DNA of 64,000 nt from Paenibacillus riograndensis SBR5 (GCF_000981585.1 NZ_LN831776.1:6431187-6495186); one strand, 5' to 3'; shown: positions 8,128 through 17,848, counted from the first letter of the stretch. Notes: a model not told the origin generated them from the sequence alone. Program-made: numbers and translations.

Positions 8128-8285
8128 ATCCGCCCGAAAAGCAGACTTTTTCGCAAAATAAGGGCTTCTGTCCGCTTCTGTCCGCTTCACTCACCTAATA
8201 GGGTCTAACCCTCCCGCACCGTCCATATCATGTCTGAAGCTCCCAGGATATCCGCATGTTTCGGCATTGCATAATCTCCCATGCA
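8128..8285. repeat. dispersed repeat, copy A
   Basis: Shares AAATAAGGG, the repeated GTCCGCTTC blocks, AGTCTAA/GGTCTAACCCTCC and a final ATTGCATAATCTCCCATGCAAC with 24808-24980 (copy B, moderately diverged). No gene is seen in the 7672-8294 interval apart from this and the MITE. Confidence 0.5.
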
Positions 8286-8294
8286 ACAAATCAG

Positions 8295-9000
8295 AACCAC
8301 CCGTCCAACGGGTGGTTTGCTCTTGGGGTATAACCCCTTGTTGCCAAACTGCGCCTAAAGACGCTAGCCTGACAATAAATCGTTCAGGCTCAGTGTTGTT
8401 GTCCCTTTCACTTACCAGTTAAACTGGTTTACTTCTTCTTGCTACTGTTTCTACTGAACGGGTCTTCGTATTCTTTCACACTCAATTTATCAATCGCTTG
8501 GTCATGTGCTTCTTGTTCACGTATATATTTTGCTACTGTGGCTTCATTTAGGCCTACCGTGCTGACGTAGTATCCCTCCGCCCAAAATTTGCGATTGCCA
8601 TACTTATACTTTAAGCTGGCATGCTTCTCAAATATCATCAGGGAGCTCTTCCCCTTCAGATAGCCCATAAACGAGGATACTGAGATTTTGGGTGGGATCA
8701 CTACGAGCATATGTACATGATCTGGCATCATGTGACCTTCGATAATATCAACTCCCTTGTATTTACATAAACGTTTGAAGATTTCGATCAAGTCTTTTCT
8801 CACTTGATTATAGATCTCTTTCCGTCTATACTTCGGGGTGAATACAATGTGGTATTTGCACATCCACTTTGTGTGAGCCAAACTGTAGCTCTTGTTTGCC
8901 ATCTAAGACCATTCCTTTCCAATTGAGCCTGAACATCTCAATTTTATCGGAATGGTCTTGGTGGTCAAACCCTACATCCCTCCACCCGCATAGCGGGTGG
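8295..9000 (-). mobile_element. IS200/IS605-family element (tnpA only)
   Basis: A single tnpA gene lies between two subterminal hairpins: AACCACCCGT/ACGGGTGGTT at 8295-8317 and CCACCCGC/GCGGGTGG at 8982-9000. Such hairpins, not inverted repeats, are what HUH single-strand transposases recognise. There is no tnpB, as in IS200. The true ends, which need a short guide match, lie a few bases outside and were not fixed. It sits just downstream of the nif operon terminator. Confidence 0.8.
8429..8902 (-). CDS. tnpA: IS200/IS605-family transposase TnpA
   Basis: A 157-residue Y1 HUH transposase of normal length. The metal-binding HUH motif is DHVHMLV with His62 and His64, and the catalytic tyrosine is probably Tyr126 in ATVAKYIREQE. 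The N-terminal KYHIVFTPKYRRKEI is typical of the IS200 branch. It cuts and joins single-stranded DNA next to the hairpins that flank it here. An AAAGGAA ribosome site lies upstream of the ATG. The reading frame is intact, so the element may be functional. Confidence 0.95.
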   Translation of the reverse strand: MANKSYSLAHTKWMCKYHIVFTPKYRRKEIYNQVRKDLIEIFKRLCKYKGVDIIEGHMMPDHVHMLVVIPPKISVSSFMGYLKGKSSLMIFEKHASLKYKYGNRKFWAEGYYVSTVGLNEATVAKYIREQEAHDQAIDKLSVKEYEDPFSRNSSKKK

Positions 9001-9046
9001 TTTTTTGTTTCGCGCGTTTCACGCACTCAACTGGCTAAAGCCTAAA

Positions 9047-9085
9047 CAAAAAAACAGCTCCCGCTTAAATAGCCAGGGGCTGTTT
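9047..9085 (-). terminator. nif operon terminator
   Basis: On the minus strand AAACAGC...GCTGTTT closes a GC-rich stem followed by a run of U (plus-strand A-run at 9048-9054). It lies 25 bases after the nifV stop and is the expected end of the nif transcript. Confidence 0.8.
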
Positions 9086-9109
9086 GACACATGATTATGA
9101 ATGTTGTTC

Positions 9110-10252
9110 CTAAACCACATTTTGTGCCCGCTGCTGCTCTTCCATCAGCCACTGCACCAGCATATACTCAGGAACCGTGCCTTTGTGGGACTCGGCATAT
9201 TCGCGGACCCGCACCAGCAGACGCCCTGCGGTGTCAGGTGTGATTGCCAGGCCCAACTGCTCCAGCACATGCGCCACGCCGCCGGTGCCGGAATGCTTGC
9301 CCAGTACAAAACGGTGGCTCCGGCCTACCTCCGAGGGATCAAAGGTCTGATAGGTAGCTCTCTCCTTCATCAGCCCATCCACGTGGATTCCCGACTCATG
9401 GGTAAAAGCCAGCTGGCCCACGATCGGCTTGGCATCGCCCACGCTGCGGCCGGAAGCGGCAATCACCTTGTCCGCCAAACCTTTGAGCAGATCAAATCTT
9501 ACGCTGCTATCCCCGCCGTAAAGGTGGTGCCAGGCCATCACTACTTCCTCCATGGCTGCGTTGCCGGTGCGTTCTCCGATCCCGGCAACCGTGGTGCTGG
9601 CCCAGGCAGCGCCTGCAGCAATGCCGCTCAGCGTATTTGCACATGCCAGGCCAAAATCGTTATGGCAGTGCACCTCCAGCTCGACATCACCGGGAACTTC
9701 ACCGAGCAGCGTGCTTACCCGCTCGGCAATCTGTCCCGGATGATGCGCCGACACAGTATCCGCATACCGGAACCTGCAGATGCCTTCCCGGTGCAGCGAA
9801 TTCACCAGCCGGATCAGAAAACCCATATCGGCCCTTGATGAATCCTCCATGCCCACCGATACCGTCATGCCCAGCGAAAGGGCGTACTCCGCCGCACCCA
9901 GCAGTTTGTTCAGTCCCTCATCCGTTGAGAGCCCCAGCTTGCCTTGCAGCTGAATCTCCGAAACAGGAATGGACACATGGCTCCAGTTGACTCCCGTCGC
10001 CCGCGCCTTGTCGATATCCCCCGGCAGCGAGCGGTTCCAGGTCATCAGCTTCATCGGGAGATTCAATTCGGCAATCGCCGCAATATCCTCCTGCTCCCGC
10101 GTACCCATAGCAGGAATCCCTACCTCTGCTTGCTCCACTCCGCACTCCGACAGCAACTTTGCGATTTCCAGCTTTTCCGTCCTCGTGAATGATACTCCAG
10201 CCGCCTGTTCGCCATCCCGCAGTGTCGTGTCACATAGCTTGAGACTTTTCAC
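9110..10252 (-). CDS. nifV: homocitrate synthase NifV
   Basis: A 380-residue homocitrate synthase that condenses acetyl-CoA and 2-oxoglutarate; the homocitrate becomes the organic ligand of FeMo-cofactor. The DRE-TIM motif is LCDTTLRDGEQ near the N-terminus, with the later metal-binding HCHNDFGLA (VELEVHCHNDFG) and the GERTGNAAMEE signature. The LeuA-type C-terminal regulatory domain is absent, as expected for NifV. I take the GTG at 10252 as start: GGAGG lies six bases upstream and the GTG overlaps the hesA stop as GTGA. The longer ORF start at 10282 has no such support. It is the last gene of the operon. Confidence 0.97.
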   Translation of the reverse strand: MKSLKLCDTTLRDGEQAAGVSFTRTEKLEIAKLLSECGVEQAEVGIPAMGTREQEDIAAIAELNLPMKLMTWNRSLPGDIDKARATGVNWSHVSIPVSEIQLQGKLGLSTDEGLNKLLGAAEYALSLGMTVSVGMEDSSRADMGFLIRLVNSLHREGICRFRYADTVSAHHPGQIAERVSTLLGEVPGDVELEVHCHNDFGLACANTLSGIAAGAAWASTTVAGIGERTGNAAMEEVVMAWHHLYGGDSSVRFDLLKGLADKVIAASGRSVGDAKPIVGQLAFTHESGIHVDGLMKERATYQTFDPSEVGRSHRFVLGKHSGTGGVAHVLEQLGLAITPDTAGRLLVRVREYAESHKGTVPEYMLVQWLMEEQQRAQNVV

Positions 10253-11001
10253 GGTGTACCTCCTTCTCCGCAGCAAGCGCATTTCGGATTACGGGAAATA
10301 TGGACGCTGTAACAGGCGAAGTCGAGTGAGCTGAAGCGATGCATTACGCCCGCATAAGTTGTCCCTACCCCTGTAATCCATTTTACGGCTTCCAGCGCAG
10401 CCAGACAACCCGCAATTCCGGAGGTGGCTCCCAGAACTGGAAACCCAAGCGGCTCCCACAGGGGTGCCACATCCGGGTACAGGCATTCCAGGCAGGGGGT
10501 TACACCGGGAACAACCGTCGTGAGGGAAATCTCAAAACCATACATAGCAGCTTCCACCATAGGCGTTCCGGTATCTACACACAGACGGTTCAGCGCATAT
10601 CGCTCGGGAAAGTCATAACGGGCGTCAATCACAATATCAGCGTCCTGCACCCAGGGCCGGGCAAGAGGAATTTCAATTCTGGCATTGTGGCCCTCAATTT
10701 CGACATGCGGGTTCAGACGCTTCAGCTGGGCAATCGCTGTACTCATGCGTTCCATCCCCAGGTGATCTGTATCCATCAGAATCTGCCGGTTCAGATCAGG
10801 CGGGACAACAATCCCTTCATGGGCCAAAATAAGCCTGCCGACACCCGCCGCAGCCAGATACAACGCAGCCGTTCCTCCCAGCCCGCCAATTCCGGCCACC
10901 ATCACCGTCGCTTCCTTCAGCGCCCTTTGCCCTTCTTCTCCGAGCAGCTTAAGCTGCCGGGCATACCGTTCCAGTTCCAAACCTCCGGCAAGCTGCTCCA
11001 T
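10249..11001 (-). CDS. hesA: HesA/MoeB/ThiF-family protein HesA
   Basis: A 250-residue adenylyltransferase of the E1-like ThiF/MoeB superfamily. The ATP-binding loop is GIGGLGGTAALYLA near residue 38, followed by DLNRQILM, and there are two zinc-type cysteine pairs, CLEC (about residue 172) and CACC at the C-terminus. HesA is a standard member of nif clusters in Paenibacillus, cyanobacteria and Frankia; a role in supplying sulfur or molybdenum for FeMo-cofactor maturation is proposed in the literature but not settled. It overlaps nifV by four bases, which suggests translational coupling. MoeB is the alternative name by similarity, but context decides for HesA. Confidence 0.93.
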   Translation of the reverse strand: MEQLAGGLELERYARQLKLLGEEGQRALKEATVMVAGIGGLGGTAALYLAAAGVGRLILAHEGIVVPPDLNRQILMDTDHLGMERMSTAIAQLKRLNPHVEIEGHNARIEIPLARPWVQDADIVIDARYDFPERYALNRLCVDTGTPMVEAAMYGFEISLTTVVPGVTPCLECLYPDVAPLWEPLGFPVLGATSGIAGCLAALEAVKWITGVGTTYAGVMHRFSSLDFACYSVHISRNPKCACCGEGGTP

Positions 11002-11039
11002 CCCCGTTACCCCCTGTGACTGATCATTAATTTGCGCCT

Positions 11040-11603
11040 TTATCCTTCAAGGCTGAGCAACCCGTGGCATGCGGTCATTTCCTTATATTTCTCCAAAAAA
11101 GCCAGCCCCTCCTCGACGCATTCCACCCCGTAGCGGATGGTCTTCTCCTCTGAAGTGAACGGGAAAGGGGCACCGGCCCGCAGGCTCTTCAGCACCAAAA
11201 TCACGCGCCCGGTATACAGCAGCCCCCGTCCAAAACCCTCCACATTAATCTCAGCGGTGCTTTGCACCATCGCTCCGCTCTTCTCTTCCATGACTCCGGC
11301 GATAGCCTGGAACAAAATCGGAACCTGCTGGCGGACCTTCGGAGATACGGCACAGTTGAAGTCCGATTTATTCTTGTCCTCGGCGGAAGCCAGGAACAGC
11401 TTGGCGATCTTCTCCTGCGGAGACAGCGAAGCATGCCGTCCGAAGAAATCCGCCGTATCGAGCAGATTACACAAACGGCGGACAAAAGCATCCGCCGTAC
11501 CCTGATCCAGCTCCTTTACAACTTTGCGGCGGGGCTTCACCGCCGCCCCCTCCCGGGCAGGCCCGGCTTGAACTGCCATCTTTCCATCAGCCAATGGTTC
11601 CAT
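11040..11603 (-). CDS. NifX-associated protein (DUF269 family)
   Basis: A 187-residue member of the DUF269 / NifX-associated family, the unnamed orf found between nifX and hesA in Paenibacillus clusters and next to nifX in many diazotrophs. Residues 30-187 match the family pattern (LLDTADFFGRHASLSPQEKIAKLFL, VLKSLRAGAPFPFTSEEK, GLAFLEKYKE). The function is not established; association with FeMo-cofactor assembly is inferred from its constant linkage to nifX. The start has AGGGGAGG six bases upstream and overlaps the end of nifX by 17 bases, so the two are probably translationally coupled. Confidence 0.93.
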   Translation of the reverse strand: MEPLADGKMAVQAGPAREGAAVKPRRKVVKELDQGTADAFVRRLCNLLDTADFFGRHASLSPQEKIAKLFLASAEDKNKSDFNCAVSPKVRQQVPILFQAIAGVMEEKSGAMVQSTAEINVEGFGRGLLYTGRVILVLKSLRAGAPFPFTSEEKTIRYGVECVEEGLAFLEKYKEMTACHGLLSLEG

Positions 11604-11997
11604 CCGCTTCCTCCCCTTTCACCGTGTCTTCTTCTTCCGCACGCAGCACTTTGGCCAGCCACATCGGCGGCTTGCCCTGAAGCATCTCAACCAGACGTTT
11701 CACCTGCTCATCAATCGGGCTGCCGAATGGAACCTTAACCGGCATAATCCTGCGGCGTGTCACCCGCGCGGCGGCTGAAGCGCCTATCTGCATGATGAAG
11801 ATCAGCGTGCAATCTTCTACCGCCGTCAGGCGGCAGTCAATTTTACCGGCTTCATCCTGATTCAGAACAGCCGGCAGCTTGCGCAGCTCTACCAGTTCAC
11901 CGCCATTTTTGGTCACATTATATACAGCGAACATTGGGCTTTGCCCGAAATGGGCATTCACACGGCTTCCATCATCTGTGGCGAACGCTACTTTCAC
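11587..11997 (-). CDS. nifX: FeMo-cofactor carrier protein NifX
   Basis: A 136-residue NifX, a small protein that binds and hands over FeMo-cofactor precursors such as NifB-co between NifB and NifEN. The NifX/NafY fold is recognisable from KVAFATDDGSRVNAHFGQSPMFAVY at the N-terminus and DCTLIFIMQIGASAAARVTRRRIMPVKV in the middle. It is homologous to the C-terminal domain of the NifB encoded in this operon. The start is GTG with GAGGGAGG upstream and lies inside the last 26 bases of nifN, in another frame. That overlap implies coupled translation. Confidence 0.95.
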   Translation of the reverse strand: MKVAFATDDGSRVNAHFGQSPMFAVYNVTKNGGELVELRKLPAVLNQDEAGKIDCRLTAVEDCTLIFIMQIGASAAARVTRRRIMPVKVPFGSPIDEQVKRLVEMLQGKPPMWLAKVLRAEEEDTVKGEEADGTIG

Positions 11998-13300
11998 GGT
12001 GCCCAGCCTCCCTCTGCATTAACAAATTCCCTGCCTTGTTGCTCCACTCCATAGCGCCTCTGTATCCTACGGAGACAGACATATATGCGCCCAGCTCATT
12101 CCATACCGGGAACCCGGCCGGCATAAATGCAGCAGCAATCCGCTGCGCTCCGGCGATGCCATGCGAATTGCTGATCCACAGATCAGCCCCCTTGCCCAGC
12201 ACTTCGGCATCATCCAGATCCCCTATCCACACCTCGCGCTCCATCCCTGCAACCAGCGGTGTTTCATAGGAGGCAATCAGCGCCTTCTGCTCCACCCCCA
12301 GCTCCTCAAGCCAACCCGAGACCGAGCAGAGATGATCCGGCTCCAGTGCCGCGATGGCAGACATCCCCGCAAACTGGAAATGCGCGTCAAGCATGCTGTC
12401 GAGCAGATTCTCGCGCTGCCAGCAATAACGCAGCGGTACCGGCTCTCCGCTGATCTGATGCAGAAAATGCAGCAGCTCGTCGGAAGCCTTCAGCCCCATC
12501 GCATGCGTAAATACCTTATAGGGGGTGCCCAGCGCATTATGAAGTCTTCTTGCCGGACGCTCCATGCTACCGCCGATGGCGATCGTAAGCCCGGACTGCA
12601 GGCTCTGCAGCATGGAATCCAGCGGCACACCGCCCCGGGTCAGCGGGGAGAACCCGGTCAGCAAATGTCCTGACAAGGAGGTCGAGATATCCGGCAGCGC
12701 GATCACCTCGAACCCGAAGGAAGAAATCATCTCCTTCAGCTCCATCACATCGGCAGGTGTCAAAAAAGATCCGGGCAGCAGCGTAATCTGCCGGGTATTC
12801 ACACTTCTCGAACCCCGGTGGCCCACCTGCTGGATCATTTCATCGATCATCGACTCCACCGCTGCGCTGAAGCCCGATTCCAGCGAGCCCCGGAAGTCCG
12901 GCAGCACCACGGAAAAGGCAAGCCCCCCGCGCATATTCCGCTCCCGCTTGTAGGACTTGAGCATGCTCTGGTAATCCACCCCGGCGACATCGGTCAGTTC
13001 CGTTCCGATGATCCCGATGATATCGGGGCGGTGCTTGCTAAGCACCAGATTAAGGGCCTCCTCCAGATTGCGGTTGGCATCGAAGATCACGTCCATCTCC
13101 TGCAGGGCGGAGGTCTGTACAGCAATCGGCTCACGGAAATGCCGGGTCAGCAGCGCCTTGGGAAAAGCGGAACAGCCCTGTGAGCCGTGCAGCAGAGGCA
13201 TGGCACGGTAGCAGCCCTGCAGGGCCAGTACGGCGCCGAGCGACTGGCCGGTCTTGATCGGATTGACCGAAGCCGGCTTCCTTCTCCGGTTAACGGTCAT
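11972..13300 (-). CDS. nifN: FeMo-cofactor scaffold protein NifN
   Basis: A 442-residue NifN, the beta-like subunit of the NifEN scaffold on which the NifB product matures to FeMo-cofactor. It is homologous to NifK. The NifK-like block GCYRAMPLLHGSQGCSAF carries Cys43, the NifN ligand expected for the permanent Fe4S4 cluster. The third NifK cysteine is replaced (GIIGTELTDVAG), as is normal for NifN. The ATG has AAGGAGG upstream and overlaps the end of nifE by 11 bases. The ribosome site itself lies in a 12-bp palindrome (GGAGGCGCCTCC), which may modulate initiation. Confidence 0.97.
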   Translation of the reverse strand: MTVNRRRKPASVNPIKTGQSLGAVLALQGCYRAMPLLHGSQGCSAFPKALLTRHFREPIAVQTSALQEMDVIFDANRNLEEALNLVLSKHRPDIIGIIGTELTDVAGVDYQSMLKSYKRERNMRGGLAFSVVLPDFRGSLESGFSAAVESMIDEMIQQVGHRGSRSVNTRQITLLPGSFLTPADVMELKEMISSFGFEVIALPDISTSLSGHLLTGFSPLTRGGVPLDSMLQSLQSGLTIAIGGSMERPARRLHNALGTPYKVFTHAMGLKASDELLHFLHQISGEPVPLRYCWQRENLLDSMLDAHFQFAGMSAIAALEPDHLCSVSGWLEELGVEQKALIASYETPLVAGMEREVWIGDLDDAEVLGKGADLWISNSHGIAGAQRIAAAFMPAGFPVWNELGAYMSVSVGYRGAMEWSNKAGNLLMQREAGHRESSVRHR

Positions 13301-14654
13301 AGGGAGGCGCCTCCTTATCCCACGGAGCCGGGCCGGCAGCCAGCTTCCAAATCGGATTAGCCAGCGAATAGGTCAGTTCCTTGGCGAGCCGCAGAAGTCC
13401 TTCATAGCCCGCATATGCCTTATGCCGCTCCTGGTTGATATCAATGAACGGAATCTGTTCCTTCATCGCAACATACATATTGCGGCCGCCCGCGATCATA
13501 ATATCCGCTTTGCGTTCCCGCACCGTCTTGAGGATGCGGCCGGCACCGCCCTCGGGAATATATTCGGTATCGTCACCTACACGGTCAGCGATCCGCCGGA
13601 CATCATCCTCTGTGCTTTTGTTTGTTCCAACGCCCACCACCTGAACGCCCAGCTCCTTCAATGCTGAAATGACCGACCAGCTTTTGACGCCGCCGGTATA
13701 GAGCACCGCTTTCTTTCCTTTCAGAATTTTGCGGTAAGGACGCAGCTCCTGGCTGAGCCGGGCTTCTTCACGCTCGGTTAGCCGGTCTACCCGGCGCTCC
13801 ATATCCCGGTCATTCATCAGATAGGCCATTTGCCGCAGCGAATACGTCGTCTCCTTGGCCCCGTAAAAAGAGCCTTCGAAATAGGGGATGCCGTATCTGG
13901 ACTCCATTTCCCTGGCGAGTCCAAGCAAGGCCCGGCTGCAGACAACCATGTTCACCTTGGCGCGGTGCGCCCAGGTGACCTCCTTGTAGCGGGCATCTCC
14001 TGTTATCCGTGAGGTTACTGAAATACCGGCACTGTTCATCAGCTTCTCGATATCCCACATCTCGCCGGCAATATTGTATTCGCCGATAAGATTGATCCCC
14101 ATGGGCATATCGGGGGAGGGCTCCCCCGTACCAATGACATACTGGAGCAGCGCATCCCCGGCCAGCCGGTTGCCGAGATTTTTGCTTCCGACAAATCCGG
14201 GGCTGTTCACCGGGATGACCGGAATACCGAGCCGCTCCGCAGCCGTCTTGCAGACGGCATCCATGTCTTCACCGGTCAGGGCAGTCACACAGGTTGAATA
14301 GACAAATATTGCCGGAGGCGCAAAGCGCCCGGCAATATAGTCAATACTGTCCTTCAGTTTCTTTTCTCCGCCAAAAATAATATCAGAATCGGTCAGATCC
14401 GTAGCAAAGCCATATTGGGACAGGGAAGGCCCGCTGGACAGGGTCCCCCTGCTCTCCCAGCTGTTCCCGGCACAGGCAATCGGACCATGGACAAGATGCG
14501 CAGCGTCCATAATCGGCAGCAGTGTAACTTGGGCTCCGTCGAAGGAGCAGCCTCCAGCCGCTTCGCCCGGTTTGGGCCGTGGACAGGGCCGTACTTTCGG
14601 GGCCAGGCTCCCGCAAGCCCCGGAATCAAATTCGTCTTTTCGAACAGGGTCCAT
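13290..14654 (-). CDS. nifE: FeMo-cofactor scaffold protein NifE
   Basis: A 454-residue NifE, the alpha-like subunit of NifEN and homologous to NifD. Cluster-binding cysteines are Cys36 (GGCSFDGAQ), Cys61 (GPIACAGNSW) and Cys122 (YSTCVTALTGED). The C-terminal half has the NifD-like Rossmann domains (KKAVLYTGGVKSWSV, VVGVGTNKSTEDD). A TTG at 14696 would add 14 residues, but AAGGAG lies 11 bases before the ATG at 14654. The start is 67 bases after nifK, a short gap without terminator, so it continues the operon. Confidence 0.97.
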   Translation of the reverse strand: MDPVRKDEFDSGACGSLAPKVRPCPRPKPGEAAGGCSFDGAQVTLLPIMDAAHLVHGPIACAGNSWESRGTLSSGPSLSQYGFATDLTDSDIIFGGEKKLKDSIDYIAGRFAPPAIFVYSTCVTALTGEDMDAVCKTAAERLGIPVIPVNSPGFVGSKNLGNRLAGDALLQYVIGTGEPSPDMPMGINLIGEYNIAGEMWDIEKLMNSAGISVTSRITGDARYKEVTWAHRAKVNMVVCSRALLGLAREMESRYGIPYFEGSFYGAKETTYSLRQMAYLMNDRDMERRVDRLTEREEARLSQELRPYRKILKGKKAVLYTGGVKSWSVISALKELGVQVVGVGTNKSTEDDVRRIADRVGDDTEYIPEGGAGRILKTVRERKADIMIAGGRNMYVAMKEQIPFIDINQERHKAYAGYEGLLRLAKELTYSLANPIWKLAAGPAPWDKEAPPYDR

Positions 14655-14721
14655 CGGCTCTTCATCTCCTTCGCTAAAGTTGCTTGCTTCACGCAAACCT
14701 CGCGCTGCTCAGGCGGCCATA

Positions 14722-16281
14722 TCACCGCACCAAATCATAGTTAAAGCCGGAGTTGTTGCGGTCAAGCTCATCAAGGACCGTATTCACGAGCAAGCTCAAC
14801 AGGTTCAGCGTGCCCTGATAGCCGATGATCGGATAACGGTGCATATGATGACGGTCCAGAATCGGGAAGCCTACGCGAACCAGGGGCACGCCCGCATCTT
14901 TGGCGGCAAATTTCAGATGCGAGCTGCCGATCGCCAGGTCAACCGGATCGTTGATCAGCAGCGAACGCATATGCCACAGGTCATTGCCGATGTACAGAGC
15001 CGCTTCGGAACCGTAAGGACTGGAAGCCAGAAGCGCTTCTGCTTCGTCCTTGAATTTCACTTCATTAAAATCGACATCGCCATTGGAGCAGACGATATGA
15101 ACCGGCTCCATGCCAATCTCCAGGCAGAATCCGATAAGTCCGATCAACAGGTCCGGATCGCCTACGAGCGCAACCCGTTTGCCGTGCAGATAAGGATGGC
15201 TGTCCGTCAGGGCATCCACTACGCGGCCGCGTTCTTCCATAAGAGAAGCCGGAACGGGAAGGCCTGTCAGCTCACTGACGGCATCCAGCAGCTTATCCGT
15301 GCCAGTAATCCCCAGCGGTGTGGACAATGCAGTGAGCTGCTGGTTCCAGGTGCCGCTGATGAAATCCTGTGTTTTCTTCAATGTGTATTTCTGCAGTGAC
15401 AATGTACCGAGAGCATTGGCTGCCAGAGGCACATCAGCGAGCTTCGTGCCGCCGTAGTAATATTCATACTCGCCTGTGGCCGGAGAGTCATAGTTGCCGC
15501 TGTGATCTCCCAGAAGCGTATATTTGGTATCGAAGGCCTCGAGTATTTTGCGGATTTCAGCAAAGTTGCCGGTGTAAGGCTCAAACCCAAGCATCACATT
15601 CAGCTTCTCGCCCGCCTCTTCGCCGCTTCCAGGGTTAGCCTGAACCCCTGAGCGTTCATACAGGTAGCTCAAAATGCCTTTCAGCATGGAATCATAACCT
15701 GTAATATGCGAACCGACAAAGCTTGGCGTGTTGCAGAAGGCTACCGGGAAATCTTCTGTAATGGCTCCCTTGATCCGGGCATTGCCGATAAAAGAAGACA
15801 GGTCATCGCCGATGACTTCAGCCATGCAGGTAGTACAGAGAGCAATCATCTCCGGCTTATACAATGCGATGCTGTTCTCCAGGCCGTCGATCAGATTGTT
15901 CATCCCGCCGAATACCGCCGCGTCCTCGGTCATCGAAGAAGAGACGGCAGGCGTAGGCTCTTTGAAGTGCCGGCTGAGATGACTGCGGAAATAAGAGTTG
16001 CAGCCCTGTGAGCCATGAACGAACGGCAGGGTTTTCTCGAAGCCAAGCGCAGCCATCACTGAACCCAGCGGCTGGCAGGCTTTATGAGGGTTGATGACCA
16101 CAGCTTTGCGGTCAAAGTTTTTTTGCATATATTCTGCGGATTTGGAGTAGGCGAGTGCTTCTGCTGTATCCTGTTCGCTGCAGGGTGCTTCAAACTGCTT
16201 TTTGTTTGCCCGCTGCTGAACGTAGCGTTCTTCGGAGAATAATGAGTTGTAGTCTGGAATTTCCAGTCTGTCCCTGCTCAT
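14722..16281 (-). CDS. nifK: nitrogenase MoFe protein beta subunit NifK
   Basis: A 519-residue NifK, the beta subunit of the alpha2-beta2 dinitrogenase. The P-cluster ligands are present: Cys69 (KACQPLG), Cys94 ([12 protein letters not shown]) and Cys152 ([12 protein letters not shown]). Length and N-terminal start ([12 protein letters not shown]) fit the long-N-terminus type of NifK. The ORF could be read upstream to 16332, but the ATG at 16281 overlaps the nifD TGA as ATGA, has a GA-rich ribosome site and gives the normal protein. Coupled translation would help keep NifD and NifK equimolar. Confidence 0.98.
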   Translation of the reverse strand: MSRDRLEIPDYNSLFSEERYVQQRANKKQFEAPCSEQDTAEALAYSKSAEYMQKNFDRKAVVINPHKACQPLGSVMAALGFEKTLPFVHGSQGCNSYFRSHLSRHFKEPTPAVSSSMTEDAAVFGGMNNLIDGLENSIALYKPEMIALCTTCMAEVIGDDLSSFIGNARIKGAITEDFPVAFCNTPSFVGSHITGYDSMLKGILSYLYERSGVQANPGSGEEAGEKLNVMLGFEPYTGNFAEIRKILEAFDTKYTLLGDHSGNYDSPATGEYEYYYGGTKLADVPLAANALGTLSLQKYTLKKTQDFISGTWNQQLTALSTPLGITGTDKLLDAVSELTGLPVPASLMEERGRVVDALTDSHPYLHGKRVALVGDPDLLIGLIGFCLEIGMEPVHIVCSNGDVDFNEVKFKDEAEALLASSPYGSEAALYIGNDLWHMRSLLINDPVDLAIGSSHLKFAAKDAGVPLVRVGFPILDRHHMHRYPIIGYQGTLNLLSLLVNTVLDELDRNNSGFNYDLVR

Positions 16282-17735
16282 ACGCCCGCCCCCTCTTTCT
16301 GCGCTTTTTCCTTCTTGCGGATCAGATTCCATACCGGACTGTTTACGGTCATATCCATGTCCTTGGCGAAAATTTTGAACCCGTCAAAGCCGTGATACGG
16401 TCCGCTGTAGTCCCAGGAATGCATCTGGCGGAACGGAACGCCCATCTTGTGGTACACATATTTTTCCTTGACGCCCGAGCCTACCAGATCGACATTCAGC
16501 TTCTGGGCCAGCTCTTCCAGCTCATAAGCGGTAGGGTCATCCATAATGATGGTTCCTTCCTTCATCATCGGGAAGGTTTTTTCATAGTCGTCCTTATGGG
16601 CAAATTCATATCCAGAAGCTACGATATCCATGCCCAGATCCTCATAAGCGCCGATTGTATGGCGGGAACGCAGGCCCCCGATCATCAGCAGAACCTTTTT
16701 ATTCTCCAGACGCGGTTTGTATTTATTAATAATGGCATCCATTGCCGGTTTGTGTTTCGCAATCATTTTCTCACAGTTCTGCTGGATCGTTGCATCGAAC
16801 CGCGCTGCGATGGCGCGCAGGCTCTCATAAGTCTTGGACGGTCCGAAAAAGTTGTATTCCATCCAAGGAATATCGTAAGCCTTCTCCATATGCTCCACCA
16901 TGTAGTTCATGGAGCGGTGGCAGTGAATCAGATTCAGCTTCGCCTTATGGGCAATTTCCAGCTCGTTCAGGGTACCGTCGCCGGACCACTGGGCAATGAC
17001 GCGAAGGCCCATTTCTTCCAGCAGAATACGGGAAGCCCATGCATCGCCGCCGATATTATAGTCGCCGATAATATTGACATCATAAGGGCCGGTTTCAGCC
17101 AGTTCGGCTTTGCCCAGCACGAAATCGCGGATGGCATCATTGGCGATGTGGTGGCCCAGCGACTGGCTGACGCCGCGGAATCCTTCGCAGCGGACCGGCA
17201 CAATCGGCATATCCAGCTCTTTGGCCATTTTTTTAGATACCGCTTCAATATCATCGCCGATCAGACCGACCGGGCATTCGGATTGTACAGAGATCCCTTT
17301 GGCGAGGGGGAACATTTCCGTGATCTCGCGTATAATCACTTCCAGCTTTTTGTCACCGCCGAAAACAATGTCCGTTTCCTGGAAATCACTCGTAATCTGC
17401 ATAGCCGTAAAATTATCGATCCCCAGCGTGCCGTTGGCATAGTTGCGGCGTGTGCCCCAGCTGTACTGTCCGCAGCCGATAGGACCGTGGCTGATATGAA
17501 CCATATCCTTGATCGGGCCCCATACCACACCTTTGGAGCCCGCAAAGGAGCAGCCGCGCGGCGTCATTACGCCGGGACGGGACTTAATATTAGACTTCAG
17601 GGCACAGGTGCCGCAGGATTGGGCTTCTTCGGTATTGATCTGGAAATGCTTCTCGCGGTCCTTCTTCGCTTTTTTGGGGTAGGCTTCCAGAACCTCTTCT
17701 ACTATTTTCTTATTCTCTTCGATATTCAGTCCCAT
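16278..17735 (-). CDS. nifD: nitrogenase MoFe protein alpha subunit NifD
   Basis: A 485-residue NifD, which holds FeMo-cofactor, the site of N2 reduction. P-cluster cysteines are Cys62 (GCSFAGSKG), Cys88 ([10 protein letters not shown]) and Cys154 ([11 protein letters not shown]). FeMo-cofactor ligands are Cys272 (HCHRSMNY) and His439 ([14 protein letters not shown]). Gln191 and His195/196 ([10 protein letters not shown]), important for homocitrate contact and catalysis, are also present. These mark a molybdenum-type NifD, not VnfD or AnfD. The gene follows nifH after a 134-base gap containing a large hairpin and overlaps nifK by four bases. Confidence 0.98.
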   Translation of the reverse strand: MGLNIEENKKIVEEVLEAYPKKAKKDREKHFQINTEEAQSCGTCALKSNIKSRPGVMTPRGCSFAGSKGVVWGPIKDMVHISHGPIGCGQYSWGTRRNYANGTLGIDNFTAMQITSDFQETDIVFGGDKKLEVIIREITEMFPLAKGISVQSECPVGLIGDDIEAVSKKMAKELDMPIVPVRCEGFRGVSQSLGHHIANDAIRDFVLGKAELAETGPYDVNIIGDYNIGGDAWASRILLEEMGLRVIAQWSGDGTLNELEIAHKAKLNLIHCHRSMNYMVEHMEKAYDIPWMEYNFFGPSKTYESLRAIAARFDATIQQNCEKMIAKHKPAMDAIINKYKPRLENKKVLLMIGGLRSRHTIGAYEDLGMDIVASGYEFAHKDDYEKTFPMMKEGTIIMDDPTAYELEELAQKLNVDLVGSGVKEKYVYHKMGVPFRQMHSWDYSGPYHGFDGFKIFAKDMDMTVNSPVWNLIRKKEKAQKEGAGV

Positions 17736-17801
17736 TCGTTGCCCCTCCTTTTCATGGTGCAGGATGCTTAAGCCGCCTGCGTGGCCTTAAGACCACTGAA
17801 A

Positions 17802-17848
17802 GGTCATCCGGTGAAGGCCGTCTCTCCACTCCCGTTCACCGGATGACC
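17802..17848 (-). promoter_or_regulatory. nifH-nifD intergenic hairpin
   Basis: A perfect 14-bp stem, GGTCATCCGGTGAA with TTCACCGGATGACC, encloses a 19-base GC-rich loop. No U-run follows on the minus strand, so it is less likely a full terminator than a partial attenuator or an RNA-stability/processing structure at the 3' end of nifBH mRNA. Confidence 0.7.

Noticed and set aside
10249..11001. Molybdopterin synthase adenylyltransferase MoeB
   Set aside because: Same superfamily, but position between the nifX-associated orf and nifV identifies HesA.
14655..14696. TTG start for NifE at 14696
   Set aside because: No ribosome site; the ATG at 14654 has AAGGAG upstream and gives normal length.
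17802..17848. Full terminator that splits nifBH from nifDK
   Set aside because: No U-run, and no second promoter was found before nifD.
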